Shown: piece after piece, positions 16,235-26,004 of the stretch | How positions within the stretch are numbered: the stretch's first letter is position 1 | Layout of the letters: the number at the start of each line of letters is the position of its first letter | Assembly: GCF_004363175.1 (NCBI RefSeq) | Contig: NZ_SNYR01000002.1 | Span: forward strand, 248,001-312,000 | Direction of reading: 5' to 3' | DNA from: Maritalea mobilis | GTDB lineage: Bacteria; Pseudomonadota; Alphaproteobacteria; Rhizobiales; Devosiaceae | Length of the DNA: 64,000 nt | Notes under the pieces: generated by a model | Database searches by the model: none | The model's input: the letters and a program-made list of their open reading frames with translations, nothing else | Told to the model about the DNA's origin: nothing | Made by a program: the position numbers and the translations under genes

Positions 16235-18412
16235 GTGCAAGATCCGTTTTATACAAAAACCAAGCGTAAAAAGGCGTCCCAATTTATTCGGTTTGACGCG
16301 TGGCTGGATTCATCGCTGTACGACTTTTTCCAATCCTTGGGCCGTGGCTATCAAACTTTCAGCGACATCATGGCCAAATTCCGGGTCACCGGGTTTCGCC
16401 GTTTGATTGTTGAGCTGGTGTCAGATGGCCTCAGCTTTTTCGCTATGGGCCTTGTGTTGATGACAGCGCTTGCCCTGCCCTCGTTTTACGCCACCGCCAG
16501 TGGCGAGTTCAACCAAGCGGAAGATTATTCCGTTATTTTCCTTGATCGTTTTGGCAATGAAATTGGCCGCCGCGGCATCCGCACGGACGATTCAGTGCCG
16601 CTCGAAACGCTTCCCACCTATATGGTGCAAGCAGCTCTTGCGACTGAAGATAGACGGTTTTACGACCATTTCGGCATCGATTTGATGGGCATCACCCGGG
16701 CGATGATCACCAATGTGCGCGCGAATTCGGTGGTTGAAGGTGGTTCATCCATCACCCAACAATTGGCGAAAAACCTGTTCTTAAGTTCTGAGCGTACATT
16801 TGAACGGAAGATCAAGGAGGCGTTTCTCGCGCTTTGGCTCGAAACGCATTACACCAAAGATCAGATTCTCAAGCTCTATTTTGACCGCGCCTATATGGGC
16901 GGCGGCAACTTTGGCGTTGCAGCGGCTTCCGAATATTATTTCGGCAAGAAGGTGCAAGATATCTCTTTGGCGGAAGCGGCCATGTTGGCTGGTCTGTTTA
17001 AAGCCCCCACGAAATATGCACCGCATGTGGATTTGGCCGCAGCCCGCGGCCGCGCCAATGAAGTGCTCACCAACATGGTGCAAGCAGGCTTTTTGACTGA
17101 AGGGCAAGTCACCGCCGCCCGCCGCGCACCCGCCACACCAATTGAACGCACCAATGAAATTAACTCACCCAATTATTTCCTAGATTGGGCTTTTGAAGAT
17201 GTGAAACGCCTCGTTGCGAATGAGCGGGACTCGGTCAGCTTTGTGGTGCGCACCACTATTGATCCCGTTTTGCAAAGCCATGCGGAAGATAGTGTCACCT
17301 CAATTCTTCGCGAAGAAGGTCAAGCCTATCGCGTAACTGAAGGCTCAATGGTTGTTTTGGAACCGAACGGTGCAGTGCGTGCCATGGTTGGCGGCACAGA
17401 CTATGGCAAAAGCCAGTTCAACCGCGCCACCAATCCGGAGCGCCAGCCCGGCTCGTCCTTTAAACCATTTGTTTATGCAACCGCGCTCGAAACAGGCCGC
17501 TTTTCGCCAGACACGGTGATTTCAGATGCACCAATTTGCATTGGCGATTGGTGCCCACGAAATTATGGCCGTTCATATGCTGGCCGCGTCACCTTGAAAA
17601 ACGCTTTGATGCGCTCCATCAATACAGTGCCGGTGCGACTTTCTCAGTCCACTGGCCGCGCTCCGATTGCCGAGCTGGCCCATAAGATGGGCATTGAAAA
17701 TGACTTCCCCGTCACCCGTTCGTTGCCATTGGGTGTGATTTCCACAAGCGTGATTGATATGGCGTCATCTTACGCCGTTTTTGCCAATGGTGGGTATCGT
17801 GCCAAGGCCTATGGCATTAGCCGCATCACCACTTTGCGCGGCAAAACGGTATATGACGCCCGCAATAAGCCACCACCAGAGCGCATTTTGAGCGAGCGTA
17901 CTGTTATGGGCATGAATGATATGTTGCGCTCTGTGGTCACCTCGGGCACTGGTCGGCGCGCCGAAGTACCCGGCACACCTGCCTCTGGCAAAACCGGCAC
18001 CACGCAATCCTATCGCGATGCTTGGTTCTGCGGATATACGGGCAATTATGTAGCTGCTGTTTGGTATGGCAACGACAATTACAGCCGAACCAACAATTTG
18101 ACCGGTGGTCGCCTGCCCGCGCAGACGTGGCAAAAGTTCATGGCTTATGCCCATTCCAATATCGACATCAAAGATTTGCCGGGGGCACAATTTACCCGCA
18201 TTGAAGATCCCGTTATTCCTGCAGATGGCGTAGGTGAAGATGGGGAGCAGGTGTTGCAACGGCCACCATCGCTAACACCAGATGCGGGCGAAAAGCTGCG
18301 TCAATTGAATCAGTTGTTTGATCAATTGCACAATTCAATTGAAGCGGATAATGACGCGAACAGCCAACGTCACGCTGCGCTCAGTTCAGCGTCAGGAGCG
18401 TCTGGGCAGTGA
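16235..18412 (+). CDS. Class A penicillin-binding protein (PBP1-type)
   Basis: The bifunctional peptidoglycan synthase has 725 residues. A 60-residue basic cytoplasmic N-terminus precedes a membrane helix (about 62-88). The glycosyltransferase domain follows, with catalytic Glu138 in ALATEDRRFYDHFGID and the EGGSSITQQLAKN motif. The transpeptidase domain has SxxK at S407-K410, SxN at 461-463 and KTGT at 586-589. All catalytic residues are present. The start is a GTG at 16235; no in-frame ATG is near. Its TGA overlaps the GTG of the next gene (GTGA), so the DUF1214 and DUF1254 genes are co-translated with it. Confidence 0.95.
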   Translation: MQDPFYTKTKRKKASQFIRFDAWLDSSLYDFFQSLGRGYQTFSDIMAKFRVTGFRRLIVELVSDGLSFFAMGLVLMTALALPSFYATASGEFNQAEDYSVIFLDRFGNEIGRRGIRTDDSVPLETLPTYMVQAALATEDRRFYDHFGIDLMGITRAMITNVRANSVVEGGSSITQQLAKNLFLSSERTFERKIKEAFLALWLETHYTKDQILKLYFDRAYMGGGNFGVAAASEYYFGKKVQDISLAEAAMLAGLFKAPTKYAPHVDLAAARGRANEVLTNMVQAGFLTEGQVTAARRAPATPIERTNEINSPNYFLDWAFEDVKRLVANERDSVSFVVRTTIDPVLQSHAEDSVTSILREEGQAYRVTEGSMVVLEPNGAVRAMVGGTDYGKSQFNRATNPERQPGSSFKPFVYATALETGRFSPDTVISDAPICIGDWCPRNYGRSYAGRVTLKNALMRSINTVPVRLSQSTGRAPIAELAHKMGIENDFPVTRSLPLGVISTSVIDMASSYAVFANGGYRAKAYGISRITTLRGKTVYDARNKPPPERILSERTVMGMNDMLRSVVTSGTGRRAEVPGTPASGKTGTTQSYRDAWFCGYTGNYVAAVWYGNDNYSRTNNLTGGRLPAQTWQKFMAYAHSNIDIKDLPGAQFTRIEDPVIPADGVGEDGEQVLQRPPSLTPDAGEKLRQLNQLFDQLHNSIEADNDANSQRHAALSSASGASGQ

Positions 18413-18966
18413 GGCAAATTCTTTATCCGATTATTCTGGTGATCACCGCCTTGGGCGTTGGATTTGGCCTTAGCTATTTCAGCCTTGAGGATGGCCGCGA
18501 GCTAACCGCCACCCAATATGGCGTATGGTCTGGCTGGCCAGATTTGGGCACTGCTCAAATTGATCCATATGCCCGCGCGCATCTTGCCCGCCAAGGCATG
18601 TTGCCGCTCGGCAAAGGCGAAGGCGTGCAGTTTTTTGCGCAAAAAGACGGAGCTGGTGAGCCTCTGAATGGTCAATGCCAATATGTCCTATCCGGCAATA
18701 TGCCCAATCATGCGCTTTGGACCTTGCAGGTACGCGACCCTGCAAATCAGCAAGTTTTTGGCCATGTGGATAGCGGTAGCATGCAATATGGGTCATTGGG
18801 CGAATTACGCCTTGCCATTGCGCCAAAAGTCCAGCCCGGCAATTGGATCAATACTGACGGATTGCGCAACATTGAGTTGCTGCTCACACTTTATGACACA
18901 AACGCCTTCTCCAGTTTAGGTTCTGAGGAGATCGATCTGCCTCAACTTAATTTGGAGGCCTGTTGA
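18409..18966 (+). CDS. DUF1214 family membrane-anchored protein
   Basis: The 185-residue protein starts with a membrane helix (about residues 4-24) and continues with a periplasmic DUF1214-like domain: ELTATQYGVWSGWPDLGTAQIDPYARAHLAR is typical of the small rhizobial version. GTG start overlaps the PBP stop. In these bacteria DUF1214 and DUF1254 proteins are encoded as neighbours, whereas elsewhere the domains are fused. Biochemical role unknown; the PBP coupling suggests work at the cell envelope. Confidence 0.85.
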   Translation: MRQILYPIILVITALGVGFGLSYFSLEDGRELTATQYGVWSGWPDLGTAQIDPYARAHLARQGMLPLGKGEGVQFFAQKDGAGEPLNGQCQYVLSGNMPNHALWTLQVRDPANQQVFGHVDSGSMQYGSLGELRLAIAPKVQPGNWINTDGLRNIELLLTLYDTNAFSSLGSEEIDLPQLNLEAC

Positions 18967-19517
18967 TGGTTCGGTTGGCACTTTGGGTTTTAGCAGGTTT
19001 GATTTTAGGTGGCATTATCCACCTCAGCGTGATTTTGCTTTTGCCCAGCTATGCAGAACGCGATGCATGGTCGCGATTGGCCAGCATTGCACCCGATCAG
19101 GCTTTTGTCGCTCTTGATCAGGACGAGCAGGATTTGGCCAGCGCATTGCAGCTCGACCCTGCCCTCGCCTATGGCGTTTGTCAGTTTGACTTGGCCCGCG
19201 GCCCCATCTTCATTGACGGCAAGCTGCCACATAGCTTCTGGTCGATTGCCATTGCCGCGCGTGATGGCCGGGTGATCTATTCAACCACCAGCCGCGCAGG
19301 CAGTGGTGATGAGATTAAAATTGGCGTATTTAACCCTGCCCAGTCTCGCTTGCTTGCTGAAGAAGGTTTGGAAATCGGCCAAGGTTTTCTCATTGTGAAC
19401 GCGCCAAGCAATCAGCTCACCGCAATTGTGCGCCTTTGGCCTGAGCATGAACCCTTGCGGCCACGTTACAATGAAGCGTTAGAACAGATTAGCTGCACGC
19501 ACGACGCAGCTATTTAA
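18966..19517 (+). CDS. DUF1254 family membrane-anchored protein
   Basis: The 183-residue protein has an N-terminal membrane helix (about residues 4-26) and a periplasmic DUF1254-like domain with YGVCQFDLARGPIFI and SFWSIAIAARDGRVIYS. The ATG at 18966 shares one base with the DUF1214 stop and has GGAGG 7 nt upstream, which decides it over the TTG at 18963. It completes the DUF1214/DUF1254 pair. Its end overlaps the end of the convergent lipoprotein gene by 8 nt. Confidence 0.83.
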   Translation: MVRLALWVLAGLILGGIIHLSVILLLPSYAERDAWSRLASIAPDQAFVALDQDEQDLASALQLDPALAYGVCQFDLARGPIFIDGKLPHSFWSIAIAARDGRVIYSTTSRAGSGDEIKIGVFNPAQSRLLAEEGLEIGQGFLIVNAPSNQLTAIVRLWPEHEPLRPRYNEALEQISCTHDAAI

Positions 19518-20391
19518 GAATCTCAGCTTCTGCTGGACGGTCATAGTCCATATTCTCATAGCGAGATTGCAGTGCAGGCAATTCCTGATGTGCTGTATAG
19601 GTTTGATCTGTGAATGGATCACAGAACTCGCCGCGCTTTGCACGGTCAACGAACACAGCCAAACGGTTCAATGCCACGTTGGATAAGCCTGCCTCTTGGT
19701 GTGGTGTTTCCACCAGCAAACGGTTCAGCGCAACATCATAGCTTTTGTAGCGATAGTCCAAAGCACGCGTGAACCATGCGATCACGTTGGCATTTTCGAA
19801 CTCACGCGCTTTGACTTCTTTGCGCACCGCGTCATTGTTCGGGTAAAGCCCTTGCAAGGCCACTGAACGGCGGCGCTCAATTTCCATCACCTCGCAAATT
19901 GCGTGGAAGGTGCCCGGCACCGTTTTCAAATCGGTGGTCGCGTCTTCAGCGATGGTTACATAGCGTGTGTTTGTTGAACGGTAATCTGACAAGCGCAGAT
20001 GGGTGTAATAGCGGTCAGTCGTATAATTCAGATCGGTTGGCTCAGTTAGCCGAGTGCGCTGCAGCTCCACCGCAGCATCAAACATCCAATCATTTGCATG
20101 GGGTGCAATTAAGAATCGCCAAACGCGATTGCGCATCAGTTTTTCTTCGTCGGTCAATATAAACCGCGAAACAGGCTCGCCGCGCTGGTCTGCCGCCATG
20201 GCACCAACGCGTGGCAAAATCTCATCATGAATTACACTGTCTTCTGCACGACCAAAATCACCCACGGGGCGAGCGCACGCGCCTAACGCCAAAACTGGCA
20301 CCAACAATGTAAACAACGCAGCTGCTTTAGTGCGGCTTACGCACCTTGTTTTTCCGGCGTTTTTTCTCACTTGCGCTGCTGGCTCGTTCAT
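19510..20391 (-). CDS. Conserved lipoprotein of unknown function
   Basis: The 293-residue protein has a basic N-terminus, a hydrophobic signal segment and the lipobox LALGAC, so the mature protein should begin at that Cys and be anchored in a membrane. The body is rich in Arg, Asp and Glu without a family I recognise; it includes IAPHANDWMFDAAVELQRTR and LDYRYKSYDVALNRLLVET. The start is ATG at 20391 with AGGTG upstream rather than the GTG at 20400. Confidence 0.75.
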   Translation of the reverse strand: MNEPAAQVRKNAGKTRCVSRTKAAALFTLLVPVLALGACARPVGDFGRAEDSVIHDEILPRVGAMAADQRGEPVSRFILTDEEKLMRNRVWRFLIAPHANDWMFDAAVELQRTRLTEPTDLNYTTDRYYTHLRLSDYRSTNTRYVTIAEDATTDLKTVPGTFHAICEVMEIERRRSVALQGLYPNNDAVRKEVKAREFENANVIAWFTRALDYRYKSYDVALNRLLVETPHQEAGLSNVALNRLAVFVDRAKRGEFCDPFTDQTYTAHQELPALQSRYENMDYDRPAEAEILK

Positions 20392-20605
20392 AACGTACAC
20401 CTGGAAAAATTACGATATTTTCCGCGTTCATGACCATCTTATGGTTGCGCGAAATTCTGCGTTGCGGTTGAAAAAATAATACTTTCCCCATGGGGGGCCT
20501 CTTCAAAAAAACTGTGTCTATGTTGTCATAAAGCTCTCGATATTCACCTTCGGAAATACGAACATGTTAATGTTTGCGCAAAAATGATTAAGAAATCGTC
20601 AAGGT

Positions 20606-20620
20606 TAATAGTCTGCTAAC
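20606..20620. promoter_or_regulatory. Near-consensus CtrA-type box upstream of DUF2336 gene
   Basis: TTAA-N7-CTAA, one mismatch from the TTAA-N7-TTAA CtrA consensus, lies about 35-50 nt before the DUF2336 start, in the 262-nt gap between divergent genes. It may control that gene by the cell-cycle regulator CtrA. Confidence is limited because the region is AT-rich. Confidence 0.35.
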
Positions 20621-20653
20621 GAATTAATGAAAAAAGTGGGGAAGTGATTTGTT

Positions 20654-21841
20654 TTGACCCACTTTGGTAAAATCAGGCAAGAAATGATCGGCTTCCAACC
20701 CTACGAAACGTTTAAATTGTTAATCGAGAATGGCGGGATAGAACGCGCAAACACCCTGCTGGTGGCGGCTTGCGACGCTTTTGCCCAACGGCCAAAACCC
20801 GATTATGCAGAGCTACAACAATTCGAAGCATTGGCAGAACGGCTGTTTCCATCGGCCGAATCGGAGGCCCGCACCCGCGCTGCCTTGAAGTTAACAAAGG
20901 CACCTTACCTCTCGCCAATGCTTGAGCGACTCGTTATGGACAATATTGGTGAGGATGTGGATCAATTCCTCGCGGAAGCCGAAGATGTGTCTGATGATGT
21001 GTTGCTGTCCATTATTGCCAAGAATGATGCGGATCAGATTGCGAAAATCGCGGCACGCCCGAACCTGAGCAGCAGGTTGGTGGCAACATTGTTCCCAATC
21101 AACAGCCGCAAAGTTTACCGGGCTTTGGCGGCAAACCCTTCTATTGAATTCAAAGGCCCTTACCTTCGCGCCATTTCCAAGGCTGCGGGTATGGATCAAA
21201 AGGTAGCCTGGTCCCTCGCCGCGCGTGAGGATTTTGATAAGGCTTATCTTCTCCACGCTTTCTTTGATCTCAAAGAAGCCGACCGCATCAAAGTTTTGGC
21301 CGCGTTTGAGAATCGCGAGATTCCCCAAACACCTATGCACCGTACCTTCGAGCATATTTCAGTCGCCACCAGCGAGTTCACGCAGGCAATGATGAAGCTG
21401 CTTTCGAAGAATCAACGTCCCAAAGTGACACGCTTGCTTACGCAGGTAACTGGTTTGGACGAGTTGAAATGCGGTGAGATCGCCCATGATGTGAGTGGCG
21501 CGGCTTTGTTTGTGGTGCTACGTGCATTTGGATGTAGCGCACAGGACGGGTTGAAGGTTCTCATCCATGCCAGCTCGCGCGATCGCGACAATTCAAAAGA
21601 TTTGAAGCAATATGCGCATTTGTTCCAACATCTAAAGCCTGAGGCGATGGTATTTATCCTGTCACTATGGCGTGGCGATGTGGAGCTAAATGCTTTGGAC
21701 AAAAAGGCAGAACATATTCCTGCTGGTCGCCAAAGCATCCGCACATTGGTTGCTGCTTCAGCCGCCAAACAGCGCGCACAGAGCTCAGATGTTTTGGATC
21801 GGGCTGCCAACGCAGTTAGCCGCTTGCGCAACGCGCAATAA
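20654..21841 (+). CDS. DUF2336 domain protein
   Basis: The 395-residue, mainly helical protein fits DUF2336, an alphaproteobacterial family with HEAT-like helical repeats: APYLSPMLERLVMD, DDVLLSIIAKNDADQIAKIAARPNLS and later DRDNSKDLKQYAHLFQ. It has no membrane helix. Two starts are possible: TTG at 20654 with GGGGAAG 9-10 nt upstream, or ATG at 20684 (MIGFQPYETF) with a weaker AGG. Its gene ends 2 nt from the convergent DUF1491 stop. Function unknown. Confidence 0.8.
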   Translation: MTHFGKIRQEMIGFQPYETFKLLIENGGIERANTLLVAACDAFAQRPKPDYAELQQFEALAERLFPSAESEARTRAALKLTKAPYLSPMLERLVMDNIGEDVDQFLAEAEDVSDDVLLSIIAKNDADQIAKIAARPNLSSRLVATLFPINSRKVYRALAANPSIEFKGPYLRAISKAAGMDQKVAWSLAAREDFDKAYLLHAFFDLKEADRIKVLAAFENREIPQTPMHRTFEHISVATSEFTQAMMKLLSKNQRPKVTRLLTQVTGLDELKCGEIAHDVSGAALFVVLRAFGCSAQDGLKVLIHASSRDRDNSKDLKQYAHLFQHLKPEAMVFILSLWRGDVELNALDKKAEHIPAGRQSIRTLVAASAAKQRAQSSDVLDRAANAVSRLRNAQ

Positions 21842-21843
21842 GC

Positions 21844-22185
21844 TCAGCTTTTCGCCTCACCCGTGTTTAGGCCAATGTCTTGATCGCGGGTTTCAAGGCT
21901 AATCACCCAAAAGTCGGGATCGAACTCCTGCTCTTGCATGATGCGGGCATTCACCTCTTGGTGGCTTGCATGATCAAATCGCGGTTCAAACATGCGCTCC
22001 TGCCCGTCGGAATCGAGCAGCATCGCAGGCACAAACAGGCTGGTGGTGCCATCGAGATGGTCCACTTCAATCCAAATCTGCCCTGCAATATCGTCGCCAC
22101 GCTGGCGGATCACGCACATATTGCCGCGTTGAGTGTGTAGCCGCACAAAGGCGGCCACCCAAAGATCCGCACGTAAACGCTTCAT
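21844..22185 (-). CDS. DUF1491 family protein
   Basis: The 113-residue protein fits DUF1491, a small alphaproteobacterial family: RLRADLWVAAFVRLHTQRG at the start and the DFWVISLETRD segment near the end. Cytoplasmic, no signal or membrane helix. The ATG directly follows the stop of the peptidoglycan-binding protein gene with no intervening base, so the two are co-translated. Function unknown. Confidence 0.88.
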   Translation of the reverse strand: MKRLRADLWVAAFVRLHTQRGNMCVIRQRGDDIAGQIWIEVDHLDGTTSLFVPAMLLDSDGQERMFEPRFDHASHQEVNARIMQEQEFDPDFWVISLETRDQDIGLNTGEAKS

Positions 22186-23070
22186 CTAGTCGAAGCTGGC
22201 ATTTGCCGCGAGCAGCATATCATATAGCTCAGGCGAGATTTGGCCTGTTTCGCGGTAATTATTGAACACTTCAAATTGGCGGATCGCGCGCTCCGTTTGC
22301 GCCCCTGGTACCCCATCAATGGCGCCTTGAAGGAAGCCCAGCGAATAAAGCCCTTTTTGAATTTTGATCACATAGTCGCGGGAAAATGATTGCGGCGCGC
22401 TGGCCGGTTCATCATCCGCAGCCCGCATGGCGATTTGCGCCAGTGGATCATTGCTCGTGGCTGGTGTGGCGGTGGCAGCGGGTGCTGCATTCCGATTGCC
22501 TGCAACAACATTTTCCAGCTTGGTCAGCAATTCTTCGCTCACTGCACCAGTTGATTCCAACCCATATTGGCTTTCAAATGCACGGATCGCGGTTGCCGTT
22601 TTCGGGCCGTAATAGCCATCCACTTTCTCTTTGAAAATGCCCAGCTTGGCCAAGTTCTTTTGAATGTGGAACGTTGTTGGATTGCCCGTCACTTCTGCCG
22701 GAATTGGTTGCGGTACACTTGTTTGCGTCGAAATGGAGCTTGTTGGGGCATTGTCGGTCACTGGCGCAGGTTGCGGCTGAGTTTGCTGCGACACGCGCTC
22801 TACAGGTGATGGCGGCACGCTTGCCGGCGGGTTCACCGCGGCAGGCGCAGTTGATGTTTCGGTTTGCCCCCAAAATGGCGCAGGGTGAACGTTTTGCTGG
22901 CCATAAAGTGCGTTCCAGGCAGAAACGCCAATGCCAACAGTTAAAAGCACTGTGCAAATTGTATTTGTTGGATGGGTGCGCACAAAGGTCCATGCGCCAT
23001 TCAAAACTTGCATGCTGATGCCTTGAAAATCTCGCTCGTCTCCTGAATGTCCTACGCTATATGCGCTCAT
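22186..23070 (-). CDS. Membrane-anchored protein with two peptidoglycan-binding domains
   Basis: The 294-residue protein has a short cytoplasmic part, one membrane helix (about residues 35-55), a Pro/Thr/Ala-rich periplasmic linker (about 60-125) and two PG_binding_1-type domains: KLGIFKEKVDGYYGPKTATAIRAF (about 143-166) and SLGFLQGAIDGVPGAQTERAIRQF (about 246-269). It probably anchors the membrane to the cell wall. There is no catalytic domain. It forms an operon with the upstream histidine kinase gene (13 nt) and with DUF1491. Confidence 0.88.
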   Translation of the reverse strand: MSAYSVGHSGDERDFQGISMQVLNGAWTFVRTHPTNTICTVLLTVGIGVSAWNALYGQQNVHPAPFWGQTETSTAPAAVNPPASVPPSPVERVSQQTQPQPAPVTDNAPTSSISTQTSVPQPIPAEVTGNPTTFHIQKNLAKLGIFKEKVDGYYGPKTATAIRAFESQYGLESTGAVSEELLTKLENVVAGNRNAAPAATATPATSNDPLAQIAMRAADDEPASAPQSFSRDYVIKIQKGLYSLGFLQGAIDGVPGAQTERAIRQFEVFNNYRETGQISPELYDMLLAANASFD

Positions 23071-23083
23071 TTCCCCGGTCCCC

Positions 23084-24901
23084 TTAGCTTACTTTTGCGG
23101 CTTTTTCTTGTTCAGCTTCAACAGCGGCCCGTTCCGCCTCCACTTTGAACTGCAAGTCGCTCAGATCTTCAATATTGCTGCTCACGTCATCCACGGCTGC
23201 TTTTGTGCCATCCAATGGCAACAGCACAATCATGGTGGTGCCTTCATTCAAGGTTGATTTGATCTTGAATTCACCGCCATGCAGATCGGTTAGGCCCTGC
23301 ACGATAGATAGGCCCAGGCCCGTGCCTTCATATTGCCGTGCCAAGCCGTTATGCGCCTGGAAGAAGGGCTCGCCAATCCGTTCAATGTCAGATTGCGCAA
23401 TCCCGATACCTTGGTCCACCACGCTGAATTCAACGCGTGTTCCTTTTGGCCGCACACGCAGTTTAACGGTCGCCCCTTCCGGGCTAAACTTGATCGCGTT
23501 AGACAGCAGGTTGATCAAAATTTGGCGACACGCCCGCTCATCCGCAATGATTGGCGGAAGGTACGTGCCCTTTTCTGCTTCCAATGTGATGTTTTTGGCT
23601 TGCGCCGCACTAGCGACAATGGCGAAACATGGCTCGATCAATGAAGCAGGTTCCAAAGCGCTGGTTTGCAGCTCAAACTTGCCAGCTTCAATTTTGGACA
23701 TGTCCAACAGCATGTTCACTGTATCTAGCAAGTGCGTGCCGCTTTGGCGTATCAAAGACACATATTCCTTATGGTCCTTGGTCAGTTCACCACCAATATC
23801 GCTCAGCATCATATCGGAGAACCCCACAACGGCATTCAACGGTGTGCGCAGCTCATGGCCAATGGTCGCCAAAAAGCGTGATTTGGACTGGTTGGCCTGT
23901 TCGGCTGCCAAATGCGCTTTTTGCGTGATGACCTCTTGGTCTTTGCGCTCAGTGATGTCCCGCAAAATTGCGATCACCTCATAGCGACCTTCTTCATGCT
24001 CAGTTTCCTGAACTGGAGACAAAGAGGCTTCAACCCAGATGAAGTTATATTGCTCATTGCGTACACATTGCATGCGCATTTCAACGCTGCGTGGTGTGCC
24101 ATGCACCCGCGCTTCATCAAGCGCCTTCAGATAAATTGGCCGATCCAACACGTGAATACGCTCAACAAAGCGGTTACCCGCCAGCTCATAGCGTTTGCAA
24201 CCGAAAAAGCTTTCAGCAGTGTGTGATAGATAGGTCAATTCACCTTCGGTGGAATAGCGTGCAACTGCATCCTGCACACTTTCAACCAAATGTTTGAACG
24301 CACGCATCTGCGCTTTTGAGTGGGCATAATATGCTTGGCGCAAGCGCGCCAAAGCCACGGCCACAAAGCTCAGTGGAATCATGACATAAAAGATGGTCAC
24401 ATCAACAACAGGTACAGCAACCTGTGTAACGACGCCCCAATTTGCTGCAATCCAAAGCAATTGAATTGCCACTGTCGCCGCAGAAATGATCACTGTTTGG
24501 CGGCTAGTTTTGCTTTCACCTAGCAGAAAACCATAAAGCGCGGTTACGGTGCTGATGATCAAACCGGTCGCACTTGCGCCACTGTCCAACAAGGTTACGC
24601 AAAGCCCAAGCCCGTTGAGCGCCAACAGCTGCAAGATAAGCGCCCAGCGCAAATTGCCCATGCGCGCCAGCTGCCAAGACAGCAAAGAGCCAATGGCGAG
24701 TGGGATTGCGTGTAAAATGAGTTGCGTTTCGTAGCGTACAGACATAATGGCCGCGACAGGAATCGCTAACGCCACCAAAACCAATCCGAATATCGCATTG
24801 GTTTGGATGACGCGCTGTCGCAACTCGTCAACACTGCCATTAACTGCCCCATTTTGGGGTGACCGATACGCCTCTTGTATCATGGTCAAGGGATTACGCA
24901 T
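23084..24901 (-). CDS. PAS sensor histidine kinase, DivJ/PleC-like
   Basis: From the ATG at 24901 the protein has 605 residues. A membrane domain of about six helices (residues 35-185) is followed by a PAS domain (about 205-320), a HisKA domain with the phospho-acceptor H349 in GHELRTPLNAVVGFSD, and a complete HATPase domain (NLLSNAIKFSPEG, DQGIGIA, GTGLGLSIVQ), ending in a Glu/Ala-rich tail. The layout and H-box resemble DivJ/PleC cell-cycle kinases, but paralogues are common and the assignment is not certain. The frame is open to a GTG at 25012, but only the ATG has a GGAA site. Confidence 0.82.
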   Translation of the reverse strand: MRNPLTMIQEAYRSPQNGAVNGSVDELRQRVIQTNAIFGLVLVALAIPVAAIMSVRYETQLILHAIPLAIGSLLSWQLARMGNLRWALILQLLALNGLGLCVTLLDSGASATGLIISTVTALYGFLLGESKTSRQTVIISAATVAIQLLWIAANWGVVTQVAVPVVDVTIFYVMIPLSFVAVALARLRQAYYAHSKAQMRAFKHLVESVQDAVARYSTEGELTYLSHTAESFFGCKRYELAGNRFVERIHVLDRPIYLKALDEARVHGTPRSVEMRMQCVRNEQYNFIWVEASLSPVQETEHEEGRYEVIAILRDITERKDQEVITQKAHLAAEQANQSKSRFLATIGHELRTPLNAVVGFSDMMLSDIGGELTKDHKEYVSLIRQSGTHLLDTVNMLLDMSKIEAGKFELQTSALEPASLIEPCFAIVASAAQAKNITLEAEKGTYLPPIIADERACRQILINLLSNAIKFSPEGATVKLRVRPKGTRVEFSVVDQGIGIAQSDIERIGEPFFQAHNGLARQYEGTGLGLSIVQGLTDLHGGEFKIKSTLNEGTTMIVLLPLDGTKAAVDDVSSNIEDLSDLQFKVEAERAAVEAEQEKAAKVS

Positions 24902-25121
24902 TACATTTCCGCTTGATGCCAATTTTTGATTGGCTCCACCATGCTCATAAGAATCTAAATGGGTCTTAAACGCATGATCAAACGAAGTGGAAATCAGCAG
25001 AATTAGAGACACTTTTATCTAGTGTGGTAAACAAAGTGTTGTTTGCTCATTTAGCATTTCTAAACAAACGCAAGTGGCTTTACTCCGCACAAAAAATCTA
25101 TGCTTTCAATATGTTGGGCGG

Positions 25122-25757
25122 CTATGACGCACGCATATCCTCCAGCAATGTTCTGAGCTCCTTGCGCTCACGTCGAGAGCGGATTTGCCGTGCTTCAGCC
25201 GCATGTGGACGCAGCACTAGTCCGCGATCAGTTTGCTGCACATCGAATCTTCGTCCCGCTCCCACTGGAAGGTTTTCAGAGCCATAACTGGCGATCACCT
25301 TTACTTCTACACGATCAATGGCAGGCCAGTCTTTTTCATCTGGCGCCTCCTCATCACTGGCATAGCCAAGCGCATGGATTATCATCTCTTCAAATGAGCC
25401 CATGTCGCGCACCTTGCCAGCATCCAGCGGACCTTGCCGTGTCCAAAGATCAATGTCAGACGGTTTTTCCCATTTCTCAAACCCTTCTATTTCCGTGATC
25501 GGATAACTTTTTCGCTCATCTTCTGTTTCCAGTTCAATCATCAGACTTAAAAGATAAATTGCTTCTGAGCTCATATTGCAGACCAAGCAACGTGACTGCA
25601 GATTATCGACACCACTTCGCGTGATCATAATTTTTGAGCGCGTTTGGCGCTGATAGCTCGAGATGAAAATTTGCAGATAGCCAATCCACACCAGTAGCAT
25701 GGCCAAATTAATGGCCGAGTTGATAAATTGGCTATGGGCGAAAATCCAATCGAGCAT
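25122..25757 (-). CDS. Hypothetical single-helix membrane protein
   Basis: The 211-residue protein has an N-terminal membrane helix (about residues 10-32, NSAINLAMLLVWIGYLQIF) followed by a cytoplasmic region with SRCLVCNMSSEAIYLLSLMIE and many acidic residues, ending in a basic coil (SRRERKELRTLLED). Two Cys in CLVC could bind metal. I do not recognise a family; similar ORFs occur in Rhizobiales as hypothetical proteins. It lies upstream of the kinase gene with a gap of about 220 nt. Confidence 0.65.
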   Translation of the reverse strand: MLDWIFAHSQFINSAINLAMLLVWIGYLQIFISSYQRQTRSKIMITRSGVDNLQSRCLVCNMSSEAIYLLSLMIELETEDERKSYPITEIEGFEKWEKPSDIDLWTRQGPLDAGKVRDMGSFEEMIIHALGYASDEEAPDEKDWPAIDRVEVKVIASYGSENLPVGAGRRFDVQQTDRGLVLRPHAAEARQIRSRRERKELRTLLEDMRAS

Positions 25758-26004
25758 GAATCATCTTCCGCTAGTTTGACGTCGGTTTAGCCGCAAAGCT
25801 TTTGGCGAATATGCCAGTGATAAAGCTATGAAATATTGCCCTGCTCAGGGTGCAACGACACACAAAAAGGTAAGTTCCAAAGCAGCTTTCGCAGCACCGA
25901 TCAAATTTGATTAAAATTTTATCGAAATTCTGCATCTGGGTTTTACAGCTGTTGGATAGATTGGCTTCAATGAGTTTTTAAGTCGGGAAAATAAGGGGGC
26001 CATA

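Noticed and set aside
25024-25287. 87-codon plus-strand ORF between the kinase and the next gene
   Set aside because: It lies mostly opposite the 211-residue minus-strand gene, has no ribosome site and an unlikely composition.
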